Shown here piece after piece: positions 34,073 to 42,776 of a stretch of 64,000 nt of DNA (within the stretch, counting starts at the first letter, position 1; the number at the start of each line of letters is the position of its first letter). The DNA comes from Oscillospiraceae bacterium (lineage in GTDB: Bacteria; Bacillota; Clostridia; Oscillospirales; Acutalibacteraceae): the NCBI GenBank assembly GCA_015065425.1, contig SVQH01000008.1, forward strand, positions 32,238 to 96,237. Reading direction: 5' to 3'. The notes beneath the pieces were generated by a model. The model ran no database searches and had not been told where the DNA came from. It saw nothing but the letters and a program-made list of their open reading frames with translations. The position numbers and the translations under genes are program-made.

Positions 34073-34121
34073 CTACCTATAATTTTATTTTCTGCAAAAT
34101 AACGGACAAAAGGAGCATGTT

Positions 34122-35558
34122 ATGTCTGAAAAGCTTGTAATTTATGTGCTGACGGATACCCATTATCTCTCACGGAATATGTGGGAAGAAGGGGAGCATA
34201 TCGATAACCGTGAAAAGGGCGATCAGATAGCCATTAAGTACACTCCCGAAATACTCAGAAGCTTTTTTAAGAAAATCATTGCCGATGAAAAGGCAGAGTA
34301 TGTGCTTATAACGGGAGATCTTATCAACAACGGAGATAAGCAGAGCCATATTGATTTTCAGCATGAGCTTAAAATGCTGACGGATGCGGGAAAGAAGGTT
34401 TTGGTTACCTGTGCTACTCATGATTATGCGGGACTCGGGGACGATGAAAACATTTTTCATGCCGTATATTACGGTAAAGACGCAACTGTGGAAGCAGAAA
34501 GGGTTTATAAGACAGAGCTTCCGTCTCTTTATTATGATTTCGGGCATAAATATGCACGCAGTATCCATGAGGAAAGCGGTTCTTACACAGTAAGTCTTAC
34601 AGAAGGACTTACTCTTATTGCAATTTATGATAACGGTAACGGCAGAAGTCATTGCGGACTTTTTGATGACGGCTTTTTATGGCTTGAAAATGAAATTGAT
34701 AATGCACAGAAAAACGGAGAGACGGTTTTTCTTGCCGTGCATCACCCTGTAATTCCCCCGTGGAATATATACAAGGATGTGGCTGAGTTTGAAATGTTCG
34801 GCGGTTATGAAAGGCTCCGTAAAATTATGTGTGAAAAGGGAGTAAAACTCATTTTTACCGGACATACCCATGTGCAGGGCATCAAGAAATATGAGAATGA
34901 TAAGGGCGGATGTTTTTATGATGTGACCACAAGTGCTCTGCCGTCGGCAAACGGAAAAATGCGGAAGGCTGTATTTGATATACAAAAGAAAACCTGCAGT
35001 ATCGAAAGCATTGGAATTGATGTAATTGAAGGTGCAGATACGGGAGGACTCAGTGCAAGAGATTATATTTACGGACTGAATTTTTCCGGACTTATTGAAA
35101 AAAGTCTTCCTCTTATAAAGTCCGATTGGGAAAAATTCTGTGAAAATGTCTCTCATGTTGTAAATGTAGCTGCACTTACAAAACATCCTCACTTTTCAAA
35201 AGTTGTAATAAAGGGATTCTGTAAAATAAAAATGTCCCTTCCTGCGAAATTAGGTAAAAAAGCGGGAGGCCTTACAAAGGCAGAAATACAGGTGCTTAAA
35301 AATGTATATCTGTACGAAACCGTGTTCAATATACTTTCACACGTTTTTTCGGGAAATGCTCCTTATAATCCTGAAACTCCCGAGTATAAGGCTGTCTCGG
35401 GAACTGTGAAGCGAACGGAAAAGATGCTTGGAAGGGTAGGGATAGATATAAATAAATTTGTTCCCGGTAAAGAAAGTGTACTTGAAACTCTTAAGCCTTT
35501 TATGTATAATACCCGTACAGGCAATGATGACGAAATAATTATTGATTTGGAGAAGTGA
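34122..35558 (+). CDS. Calcineurin-like metallophosphoesterase
   Basis: 478 residues, no signal peptide, so probably cytosolic. Metal-binding motifs occur in order: VLTDTHYL (D12, H14), LITGDLINNG, CATHDY in place of the usual GNHD, AVHHPV and FTGHTHVQG. The metal centre lacks the usual Asn of motif III (Thr instead). A helical C-terminal part (about 315-478) is unique to this subgroup. It overlaps or touches the threonine aldolase gene downstream, which suggests a shared transcript. Substrate unknown. Confidence 0.8.
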   Translation: MSEKLVIYVLTDTHYLSRNMWEEGEHIDNREKGDQIAIKYTPEILRSFFKKIIADEKAEYVLITGDLINNGDKQSHIDFQHELKMLTDAGKKVLVTCATHDYAGLGDDENIFHAVYYGKDATVEAERVYKTELPSLYYDFGHKYARSIHEESGSYTVSLTEGLTLIAIYDNGNGRSHCGLFDDGFLWLENEIDNAQKNGETVFLAVHHPVIPPWNIYKDVAEFEMFGGYERLRKIMCEKGVKLIFTGHTHVQGIKKYENDKGGCFYDVTTSALPSANGKMRKAVFDIQKKTCSIESIGIDVIEGADTGGLSARDYIYGLNFSGLIEKSLPLIKSDWEKFCENVSHVVNVAALTKHPHFSKVVIKGFCKIKMSLPAKLGKKAGGLTKAEIQVLKNVYLYETVFNILSHVFSGNAPYNPETPEYKAVSGTVKRTEKMLGRVGIDINKFVPGKESVLETLKPFMYNTRTGNDDEIIIDLEK

Positions 35559-35563
35559 ATAAA

Positions 35564-36613
35564 ATGATTAAGTTTGACTGTGATTACCTTGAAGGAGCAC
35601 ATCCGAGAATACTTGAGGCACTTGTGAAGACCAATTTTGAACAGATGGCAGGCTACGCTGTTGATCACTATTGCGAAAAGGCAAGAGAGCTTATAAAAAA
35701 TGAATGCAATGCTCCCGACAGCGATGTGCATTTTATTGTAGGCGGAACAGGAACAAATACCACAGTTATTGCATCTGCTCTGAGACCTTATCAGGGTGTG
35801 GTATGTGCTGTTACGGGACATATAAATGTACATGAAGCAGGTGCAATAGAAGCAACGGGACATAAGTGTATTACTCTTCCTTCCGATGACGGCAAGGTTA
35901 AGGGAAGCATATTTGCTGATTATTGTAAGAATTACTGGAATGATGTAACCCATGACCACATGGTACAGCCTGCAATGCTTTATATATCACAGCCCACGGA
36001 AAACGGTACTCTTTATACTGCAGAAGAGCTTCGTGAACTTCGTGAGATATGTGATAAATATTCAATGTATCTCTATGTTGACGGTGCAAGAATGGGTTAC
36101 GGGCTTATGGCTGAAGGAAATGATGTTACTCTTCCGTTACTCAATGAACTCTGTGATGTGTTCTACATAGGCGGAACAAAGGTCGGTGCACTTTTCGGTG
36201 AAGCCCTTGTTATTAAAAATGAAAACATCAAAAAAGACTTCCGTTATATGCAGAAAAGACATTGCGGAATGTTTGCCAAAGGCAGACTTTTAGGTATTCA
36301 GTTCCTTGAAATGTTTAAAGACGGTCTGTATTATGAAATGGCCAGAAACGGGATTGAAAAGGCATACAGAATAAGAGATGCTTTCAGAAATGCGGGGTTC
36401 ACTTTCCTTTATGAGAGTAATACAAATCAACAGTTTCCCGTTCTTCCCGATACGGTTCTTGAGATACTTTCCGAAAATTTCTCATGGGACTATTGGTGCA
36501 GAGTAGACGATGAACACTCATGTGTCAGATTCTGTGCATCATGGGCTACAAGCGACGAACAGGTAAAAGCCCTTGAAGATGCAATTTCACAGTTCAGTAT
36601 AAAGACAGAGTAA
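35564..36613 (+). CDS. ltaE: Threonine aldolase family PLP enzyme
   Basis: 349 residues from the ATG at 35564, eight bases after GGAGAAG; a GTG at 35555 lies in that site. PLP marks are GGTGTNTTVIASAL, GHINVHEAGAIEATGHK, YVDGARMGYGL (Asp 173) and the lysine in YIGGTKVGALFG (Lys 206). It would cleave threonine or allo-threonine to glycine and acetaldehyde. Related beta-eliminating lyases cannot be ruled out. It is followed by a strong terminator. Confidence 0.88.
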   Translation: MIKFDCDYLEGAHPRILEALVKTNFEQMAGYAVDHYCEKARELIKNECNAPDSDVHFIVGGTGTNTTVIASALRPYQGVVCAVTGHINVHEAGAIEATGHKCITLPSDDGKVKGSIFADYCKNYWNDVTHDHMVQPAMLYISQPTENGTLYTAEELRELREICDKYSMYLYVDGARMGYGLMAEGNDVTLPLLNELCDVFYIGGTKVGALFGEALVIKNENIKKDFRYMQKRHCGMFAKGRLLGIQFLEMFKDGLYYEMARNGIEKAYRIRDAFRNAGFTFLYESNTNQQFPVLPDTVLEILSENFSWDYWCRVDDEHSCVRFCASWATSDEQVKALEDAISQFSIKTE

Positions 36614-36652
36614 ATATTTGCAAATAAGAAAGTCAAAGTACAGTAAAATAAT

Positions 36653-36714
36653 ATCCCCTTAAAACAGACACTTGAAACGTCAAAGCTTCAGGAATGTTTT
36701 AAGGGGATTTTTTT
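36653..36714 (+). terminator. Terminator after the threonine aldolase gene
   Basis: ATCCCCTTAAAACA (36653-36666) pairs with TGTTTTAAGGGGAT (36695-36708) and runs into a T tract to 36714. The loop holds a smaller hairpin (GAC...GTC). Confidence 0.85.
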
Positions 36715-36747
36715 ACTTTACAGGAAATTTACTGTAAAGTAAAAAAA
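36708..36747. repeat. Perfect 16-bp inverted repeat overlapping the terminator
   Basis: TTTTTTTACTTTACAG (36708-36723), eight-base spacer, CTGTAAAGTAAAAAAA (36732-36747). The first arm uses the T tract of the preceding terminator. Function unknown. Confidence 0.7.
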
Positions 36748-36760
36748 GATTTTATGTCCC

Positions 36761-36882
36761 GCCGAACGGGAAGCAAACTTCCCTCGGCGATGGATTATCC
36801 GAAAACGTTCCGCCGTAGGCATACGGTGAAGACGTATTTTTGACTGAAACAGTGGTACAATTTTTTGCAACGGAAAAATTGT
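36761..36882. other. Group of three hairpins in a convergent intergenic region
   Basis: GCCGA-AC-GGGAAG/CTTCCC-TCGGC (36761-36773/36778-36788) is GC-rich in an AT-rich surround. ACGT-CGCCGTA/TACGGTG-ACGT (36805-36817/36822-36835) is followed by ATTTTT and may terminate on the plus strand. ACAATTTTT/AAAAATTGT (36857-36865/36874-36882) lies just past the stop of the minus-strand gene. The set could be an intergenic repeat or a structured RNA. Confidence 0.45.
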
Positions 36883-36894
36883 CAGACGCTGTTA

Positions 36895-39009
36895 TTATTT
36901 TGCGAGAGCTTCGCCCAATTCACGGCGAACGGCATAAAGCTCCCCGGCATCAAGTGAATAGTCCGTGTATGTTTTTGAAAGACGGTTGACATATTCATTT
37001 GCCGTGTCCGTGCCGAGTTTTTCTGCGGCAAGGGTGAGATAGTCAAAGTCATCTATTCCGTCGGTTACACATTTAAGTCTTAATGAACCTACAGGACCTT
37101 CTTCGCCAACGGGCGGTCCCGGATACAGCAGCAATCCGTCACCTGCCTCATCGGCACCTGTATTATTTACAAACGCTTCCGCAAATGTGATGGAATTTGT
37201 CCACGGGTCAGCGTAATCCCACAGGTTACAGGTTGCATAATACAAAAAGCCCTGATAACCTGCGGCAAAATTCTGCCAGAACATCATTCGGTGTTTAACA
37301 GCATTCTGATATGTAAATAAATTACAGTATCCGCTGTCATCCGAAGGAGCGCAGCAGACATACCACCAGGCTCTGTCGCCCTGCGACAGCCTGTTTGAGA
37401 GCCATTCTGTGAAGCCTGTATCCTTATCGGGAGTGTCAATAATAGAACATAAAATATCGCATTTGTCTTCCTCGAAAAGGTAAACCGGCATAGTGTTGCC
37501 GTTCATATCGGTAATCTGAGTGTTTGATGTAAACGGGGAGACCATGTGATATCCGGGACAAAGCTCAGCAAGACGTGCTGTTCTTTCTGTGAAAGATTCA
37601 ATTCGTCCCTGAGTATTGGTCGGCTCATCAACGGGATAGAAATATGCTTTTTCTGCCCAGTCAGGATTTGAATTGACCTTTTCCCAGTAAGCCAGAAGCT
37701 TTTCGTCATCTTCAGGGTACGGTATACAGAAGGCGGTCACACGCGGGTCACTCATATATGCATCTGCCCGCTCGTCCAGAATATCATAGGGCAAATGATT
37801 CGGACAGAGCTTGTGCTCTAACAGATAATCATAGTATGTCTTGTAGACATCTCTTTGTGCTTCTGTAAGCTCAATACTTCCGTCATAAAAGCTCAGCCAG
37901 GTGTTTATGCCGTACATATTGTTTTCAAGACCTGCCGCAAGCTCAAAAATTTCGCCGGTTAATCCTACTGCGGTTTCTAATGCTGATTCCTCGGGAAGTG
38001 TAAAATCCCAGACCTGTGCAGTGACTGAAGTTTTGGCAATGACTTTGCCTTCGTATAATAATTCTACGGGGGCTGTATATGTTCCTGACGGTGTATCAGC
38101 GGAACTCACGGTTTCTATGTAGAATGTCTGATTCATTGTTTTCTCAACCGTAACCGGTGTTTTTTCATCGTAAGGAATGAGACCGTCAGGGAAATAATCC
38201 GAGAAAATACCACCCTTGTACGGTACCTCTATATAAGCTTCACGGAATACGGAGGTTTCAAGTGTGTTGCCGGCTTCGTTTGTAAAGTCTCCTACGGTGA
38301 CAATTATCGGCATATCCTCTTTTGCCGCTATGCTGAGCTGACAGCCTTCGCGTTCATTTTTTGCAAGAGATATTGAAAACTTGCCGTTATCCGTGATATT
38401 ATCTGTCGGCTGAATCTTGACTGCGGCATACTGAAAGCCGTAACTGAGTTTTGATTCTTCTGTTTGGACTCCGTCCTGCGAAACAAACACACGGTAAACG
38501 GGATACATCCAATGTGTCGGCAGAATGGTTCTGAAACAGACAAGACCGAAAACACAGACCGCAAAAACTGATATGACGCCGGCTGCCGTTGCCGGCTTTT
38601 TTCCGTAAAGCCGTCTGAAAAACAAAATTATGAGAACTGCAACAAGCAGAAATACGACGATATAAGAGCAGCAAATTGCAAACTCATTGCTATCGTAAAC
38701 TATTAAATTCTTTCCGATATCAAGTGTATTATTCAAAATCAGACAGATTCCGCATTGCAGACCGTAAAACACTGCCATTGTTATAATTGCGGATAATGCA
38801 ATGCGTATTTTTGAAGCATTTTTATCTGCTGCAACTGCATTTGCAGCGAGTCCGCCTGCACCGAGTGTTGCAAGCAAGGGACAAATAATCAGCATGGCTG
38901 TATTTGACCATGAAATGAAAAAAGGATAATACACAGCAAGTGCTCCCACAGTTATAACAAGGAAAAGGGCTTCTGTGATACATAAAATAGTATTTTTTTC
39001 TTTGTTCAT
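36895..39009 (-). CDS. Membrane protein fused to an extracellular DUF4091 (GH123-like) domain
   Basis: 704 residues from the ATG at 39009 with GAGGTG six bases upstream; a GTG three codons earlier lies in that site. Five N-terminal membrane segments (about 8-165) precede a large outside part: a beta-sandwich (about 170-345) and a DUF4091/GH123-like (beta/alpha)8 domain with YPVDEPTNTQGR near residue 465 (candidate catalytic Asp-Glu), DRAWWYVCCAP, FWQNFAAGYQGFLYYATCNLWDYADPW and IDDFDYLTLAAEKLG. GH123 enzymes act on N-acetylgalactosamine glycans; activity here is inferred. Such a polytopic membrane module on this domain is unusual. Confidence 0.75.
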   Translation of the reverse strand: MNKEKNTILCITEALFLVITVGALAVYYPFFISWSNTAMLIICPLLATLGAGGLAANAVAADKNASKIRIALSAIITMAVFYGLQCGICLILNNTLDIGKNLIVYDSNEFAICCSYIVVFLLVAVLIILFFRRLYGKKPATAAGVISVFAVCVFGLVCFRTILPTHWMYPVYRVFVSQDGVQTEESKLSYGFQYAAVKIQPTDNITDNGKFSISLAKNEREGCQLSIAAKEDMPIIVTVGDFTNEAGNTLETSVFREAYIEVPYKGGIFSDYFPDGLIPYDEKTPVTVEKTMNQTFYIETVSSADTPSGTYTAPVELLYEGKVIAKTSVTAQVWDFTLPEESALETAVGLTGEIFELAAGLENNMYGINTWLSFYDGSIELTEAQRDVYKTYYDYLLEHKLCPNHLPYDILDERADAYMSDPRVTAFCIPYPEDDEKLLAYWEKVNSNPDWAEKAYFYPVDEPTNTQGRIESFTERTARLAELCPGYHMVSPFTSNTQITDMNGNTMPVYLFEEDKCDILCSIIDTPDKDTGFTEWLSNRLSQGDRAWWYVCCAPSDDSGYCNLFTYQNAVKHRMMFWQNFAAGYQGFLYYATCNLWDYADPWTNSITFAEAFVNNTGADEAGDGLLLYPGPPVGEEGPVGSLRLKCVTDGIDDFDYLTLAAEKLGTDTANEYVNRLSKTYTDYSLDAGELYAVRRELGEALAK

Positions 39010-39114
39010 TTGCTTCACCTCGAAAAATCATATATTTTTATTAATTATATCACGAGCTGTAACCGAAAAGCAATACTTGAATCAGGAGCCGACTGTGCAG
39101 GAGGCTTTGACTGC

Positions 39115-39146
39115 AAAAAAAAGATGCACCCTTTCAGGTACATCTT
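39115..39146 (-). terminator. Terminator downstream of the zinc-ribbon gene
   Basis: On the minus strand AAGATGTACC (39146-39137) pairs with GGTGCATCTT (39130-39121), one wobble, followed by a T run (39120-39115). It lies 120 bases beyond the stop of the gene at 39266. Confidence 0.75.
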
Positions 39147-39265
39147 CCGATTGTTGATAAACTATTGTGATATGTGCACAGTAAAAACAGATATAGCTTT
39201 GAAGCAAATGCTATGCCGTTAATTTATGTTGTGCTCTTTGTTTTTCATCAATCATGTGATAGAAC

Positions 39266-39538
39266 TCAAGCCTTTGACTTTGCAAAGCATTCGCTGCAAA
39301 GAACAGCTCTGTCATCACGGGGCTTGAAGGGAACCTTTGCTTCGCCGCCGCACTGGCTGCATGTTGTTACAAAGTATTCTCTTTCTCCCTTAGCTGCCTG
39401 CTTACGTGCATTACGGCATTCCTTACAACGCTGGGGTTCGTTTACGAAACCTTTCTCAGCATAGAATTCCTGTTCGCCTGCAGTGAACACGAACTCGTTG
39501 CCGCATTCCTTGCACTGGAGTGTTTTGTCTTCGTACAT
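39266..39538 (-). CDS. Small protein with four CxxC motifs (zinc-ribbon)
   Basis: 90 residues with CxxC at 9-12, 38-41, 60-63 and 81-84. This makes two likely zinc ribbons: CKECGNEFVFTAGEQEFYAEKGF...CKEC and CSQCGGEAKVPFKPRDDRAVLCSEC. Proteins of this form (CxxC-x17-CxxC type) are common in Clostridia and related groups, and their function is unknown; binding to RNA, DNA or the ribosome is possible. It lies alone between a terminator and the sigma factor gene. Confidence 0.8.
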   Translation of the reverse strand: MYEDKTLQCKECGNEFVFTAGEQEFYAEKGFVNEPQRCKECRNARKQAAKGEREYFVTTCSQCGGEAKVPFKPRDDRAVLCSECFAKSKA

Positions 39539-39617
39539 TTTGCTACCTCGCTATAAATTTTTTTACCGTACCGTAACCCGAAGGTTATTTCAGGTATATA
39601 TCACACAGCATCGGCTG

Positions 39618-40229
39618 TTATGAACGGTTTGTATTCAAGAACTTGCTTAATTTTCCTCTGACCCTCTGAATTGCGTTGTCTGCCGATTTTTCGGAAATGC
39701 CGAGAGTATCGGCAATTTCTTTATATGAAAGTCCCGATAGGTGCATTCGTATGACCTTGTTTTCAAGTACGGAAAGCCCGTTTTTGAAAAAGTCATATAT
39801 CCTTTTTGTGCTTTCGGCAGAAATAATTTTATCTTCAAGTGAGAATCTTTCGGGGATGTCAATATCGTCAAGTGACACTATCCCCCCCGGAGGAGTATTC
39901 TTTTTTCGTATGGAGGTTTTGATCGCAGTCTTTATGCTGTTTGAGATACATTTTGCTGCATAAGTTCTGAAAGTGACATTCTTATCTTCTTTGAAGGAGT
40001 ATATGGCGGACATAAGTCCTAAAAGTCCTTCCTGAAATAAATCATCAAATTCAATCGAAGACAGGGAACAGCAGGAACCGAATCTGCTGAGGTTTGAGGC
40101 AGCTGTCATACGGACGGAGTCTCTGTACCGTTCTATGATACAGCTTTGTGCCTGTAAAGAGCCCTCACGGGCAAGTGCCACAAGGGTTTCATCTGTCGAC
40201 TGTGAAAAATCCTTCGTTTTTGAGATCAT
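39618..40229 (-). CDS. RNA polymerase sigma factor, SigH-like
   Basis: 203 residues. Region 2 reads EFDDLFQEGLLGLMSAIYSFKEDKNVTFRTYAAKCISNSIKTAIK and region 4 reads LSVLENKVIRMHLSGLSYKEIADTLGISEKSADNAIQRVRGKL. The layout, with no region 1 or 3, is like the SigH (Spo0H) group, which starts sporulation and competence programmes in Firmicutes. It is more divergent than B. subtilis SigH, so orthology is not certain. No anti-sigma gene lies beside it. Confidence 0.8.
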   Translation of the reverse strand: MISKTKDFSQSTDETLVALAREGSLQAQSCIIERYRDSVRMTAASNLSRFGSCCSLSSIEFDDLFQEGLLGLMSAIYSFKEDKNVTFRTYAAKCISNSIKTAIKTSIRKKNTPPGGIVSLDDIDIPERFSLEDKIISAESTKRIYDFFKNGLSVLENKVIRMHLSGLSYKEIADTLGISEKSADNAIQRVRGKLSKFLNTNRS

Positions 40230-40394
40230 ATCTTACTCTCTTTAACAATATAACAATCATATCTTACGAAATATTTTTTCGTTTGTCAATAGCAAAGTGC
40301 CGATTTTTGCTTATTTTTTACTATATTTTGGCGAAAAATTGATAAAATTTTATGTAAACAGTAATTTTTTTCAGTGTTTTCGTTAAAAACATAT

Positions 40395-40438
40395 TAAAAA
40401 AAGATACAGACTTTTTTGTTTGAAAAGTCTGTATCTTT
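40395..40438 (-). terminator. Terminator of the second PHP gene
   Basis: AAAGATACAGACTTTT (40400-40415) pairs perfectly with AAAAGTCTGTATCTTT (40423-40438). On the minus strand it is followed by a T run. It lies 30 bases beyond the stop at 40469. Confidence 0.88.
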
Positions 40439-40468
40439 ACCGATTTTATGAATGATTAATTGGTGTTA

Positions 40469-42010
40469 TCAGAAAAGATTTGCAAAAAATCTGAGGATAA
40501 TTGCGTACCAGTTGTTGAATTCAGCAAAGAGGAAATCAAGTACACCGAGATCAAAGTATTTGCCTTCTACGGGAGATGAAGAACCGCTGAGAGAGTCTGC
40601 ATTGAGAAGGAATGCCTGAGTATAAACAATACCGCCTTCGCCGAAAACTTCTGCTCTTACATAGTTTCCGAGTACATCTTCATAATCATTGAGATCTATT
40701 GTTGCGTCTCCTGCCTTCTTTGTACATAAGAGTTCACCGTTTGAAATGAAACGAACAATAAGTGCATCTGCAGTATTTACAGTAATTTCATCTGTCTGCT
40801 CATTTACTTCAATGGAAGTAATTCTGGGGTCGGCTTCGCAGGGATTATAGCCGTTATCATCCAGCGTTGAATATGTAATACCGATGCTTTCATCTGCATC
40901 ATATTCGCCGTTTTCTATGCCTTCGATTTTTGCAGCCATTGAAAGTGCTGTGGAATTAACCTTGTTGTAAAGCTCTGTCTCGCCGTAGAAATCTTTAAGA
41001 GCTGCTGCAATGTCAACAAGCTCGTCATAATTTCCGAGACAATGGCTTGCTGCGAAGAATTCGCCGTTGAGAAGGGCATTTTTAAGAGCAGCGGAAGTCT
41101 GTTCTTCCATGAGTGCAAGTGTATAACCTGTATCTATAACGCTGAGCTGATGTGCGTCTGAAGAAGCTATGGCATATACATTTTCACCGTTTGCAGAAAA
41201 TCTTATAAGAAGATTATCCCAGAGGATTCTGTCAAAGCGGGTTCTGTTGTCGCCCTTTGAATTCATGTCGATGCCGATACATGTGTCATATCTGTCAATG
41301 AGAGAAGCAAACTTATTAATATAATAATTATAAGTAGCATTCTTTTCATTATATGCATCTTCTGATCTCAGCTCATATCTTGCCTTGGTGTATTCACCGG
41401 GATGGTTGATAACACTTACACCGCCGAGATTATGAACACCTTTTACTGCATCTTCATAAGTGGTGATGGTGTTGTCAACGTAGTCAGCGAACCAGCTGTT
41501 TACATGAGCATTTACGGAAACTGCGTTGTTTTCAATTCCGAAGGGAACTCTGAGTATTTTCTTGCCGCTGTCAAGTGTAAGATAATCATCACCGTTGTCG
41601 GCTGTACCATAAGTATAAGCAGTACCGTTGTCAAAAGTACCTTCTTTACCGAGATAAAGAAGCTCGCCTTCGCTTTTTCCCACAAGACTCATTACACCGT
41701 GGATGAGTTTATTGGGATTGGGGGCTGCCCATGAATAATTGACAGTACCGTGGTCGGTGGTAGAAACAATGTCAAAACCTGCCTCAACATGGCGTTCAAC
41801 GGAAGCTTTAAGAGAGTCGTCACCGTCACTTGCATTTGTATGAGTGTGGAGTGCTGTTTTGTAAGTGTTTACTGTTTCCCAGTTGATGTTTTCATAAGGA
41901 TTGGTAATTTCGTATGCACCGTCATTGGCTGAAGCGGCGGCACCGAAAGCAAAGGGGAGGCACATGCCGGCAGAGAGAGCTACAGCAAGAGCCGAACGCA
42001 GTTTTTTCAT
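40469..42010 (-). CDS. Second exported PHP-domain metallohydrolase with C-terminal amphipathic tail
   Basis: 513 residues. Signal peptide 1-28. PHP motifs: TALHTHTNASDGDD (H55, H57, D62), STTDHG, GVSVINHPGEY and AIASSDAHQLS. An insert near 90-135 and a helical region near 330-370 make it longer than its paralogue at 19871. A beta region follows, and the last 29 residues (VLDFLFAEFNNWYAIIL...) form an aromatic amphipathic helix. Paralogy with the first gene is seen in TNPYENINWE/SPYEEVIWD before the domain. Substrate unknown; it acts outside the cell. Confidence 0.8.
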   Translation of the reverse strand: MKKLRSALAVALSAGMCLPFAFGAAASANDGAYEITNPYENINWETVNTYKTALHTHTNASDGDDSLKASVERHVEAGFDIVSTTDHGTVNYSWAAPNPNKLIHGVMSLVGKSEGELLYLGKEGTFDNGTAYTYGTADNGDDYLTLDSGKKILRVPFGIENNAVSVNAHVNSWFADYVDNTITTYEDAVKGVHNLGGVSVINHPGEYTKARYELRSEDAYNEKNATYNYYINKFASLIDRYDTCIGIDMNSKGDNRTRFDRILWDNLLIRFSANGENVYAIASSDAHQLSVIDTGYTLALMEEQTSAALKNALLNGEFFAASHCLGNYDELVDIAAALKDFYGETELYNKVNSTALSMAAKIEGIENGEYDADESIGITYSTLDDNGYNPCEADPRITSIEVNEQTDEITVNTADALIVRFISNGELLCTKKAGDATIDLNDYEDVLGNYVRAEVFGEGGIVYTQAFLLNADSLSGSSSPVEGKYFDLGVLDFLFAEFNNWYAIILRFFANLF

Positions 42011-42045
42011 AAAGAGTCATCCTTTCGTTAGTTGCTTTTAACTGT

Positions 42046-42074
42046 ATATTAGCATATTATTTTTCCGTGTTCAA
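42046..42074 (-). promoter_or_regulatory. Promoter of the second PHP gene inside the comF 3' end
   Basis: On the minus strand TTGAAC (42074-42069) lies in the last codons of comF; after 17 bases comes TAATAT (42051-42046). The start is about 28 bases before the ATG at 42010, which has AAAGGA. Confidence 0.65.
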
Positions 42075-42776
42075 CGGTTTTTTTGTTTTTTTTACAGTAC
42101 AGCAAGCGGCATAAACCTTTCCCGCCCCGAATATAAGTAAGGTTTTTGCCGTCTCGTTGAGAGTATTTCCCGTGGTCATGACATCATCAATGATGACAAC
42201 GGTTTTCCCTTCAAGCTCATCAAGATATTTTTTATCGGGTTCAAACATTCCGAGAAGGTTTCCGCTTCTGCTGTAGGAATCGAGGGAATGCTGAGTTTTT
42301 GTTGCCTTGTATTTCACGAGAAATCCTTTTACGGGAATACCCGTAAGGACAGAAAGCTTTTTGGCGAGCAGATGTGACTGATTGTAGCCTCTTCTGAATT
42401 TTGCAAAAGCCGACATGGGAATATAAGTGATATAATCCGTATCCATCAGCATATCTCTTTCATTAAGGGAATATAACAAAAGCCTTGCATAATTCTCAAT
42501 AAGGTCGGGACGGCTGCGAAATTTCAGCTTATGTATGGTACGTCTTGCCGTACCTTCATAGGGAAGTGAAACGGATAGCTTTTCAAAAAACTGTCTTTTT
42601 GCACAGATGCAGGCATCGTGTTTCATGAAGCATATACTGCAACGGCTTTTCTTCGGATAAGGATGTAAAACGTTGCCGAGACACTTTTTACATACGGGAA
42701 AATCATTTTCGGTGATTCCGTCACAGCAGACACATCTCGGAGGGAAAAACGCATTTCTTATGCGGGATAATATCAT
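42057..42776 (-). CDS. comF: ComF-family phosphoribosyltransferase-like protein
   Basis: 239 residues. An N-terminal double zinc finger (CVCC, CKKC, CSIC, CICAK) precedes a PRTase fold with RRGYNQSHLLAKKL and the PRPP-binding VVIIDDVMTTGNT. ComFC proteins help in natural DNA uptake or in handling single-stranded DNA. It overlaps maf by four bases and ends the operon that starts with the HD gene. A promoter for the next gene lies in its last codons. Confidence 0.9.
   Translation of the reverse strand: MILSRIRNAFFPPRCVCCDGITENDFPVCKKCLGNVLHPYPKKSRCSICFMKHDACICAKRQFFEKLSVSLPYEGTARRTIHKLKFRSRPDLIENYARLLLYSLNERDMLMDTDYITYIPMSAFAKFRRGYNQSHLLAKKLSVLTGIPVKGFLVKYKATKTQHSLDSYSRSGNLLGMFEPDKKYLDELEGKTVVIIDDVMTTGNTLNETAKTLLIFGAGKVYAACCTVKKTKKPLNTEK

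Noticed and set aside
39010-39265. Possible small genes on the plus strand before the zinc-ribbon gene
   Set aside because: They read through a minus-strand terminator (39115-39146) and have no binding site or recognisable pattern.
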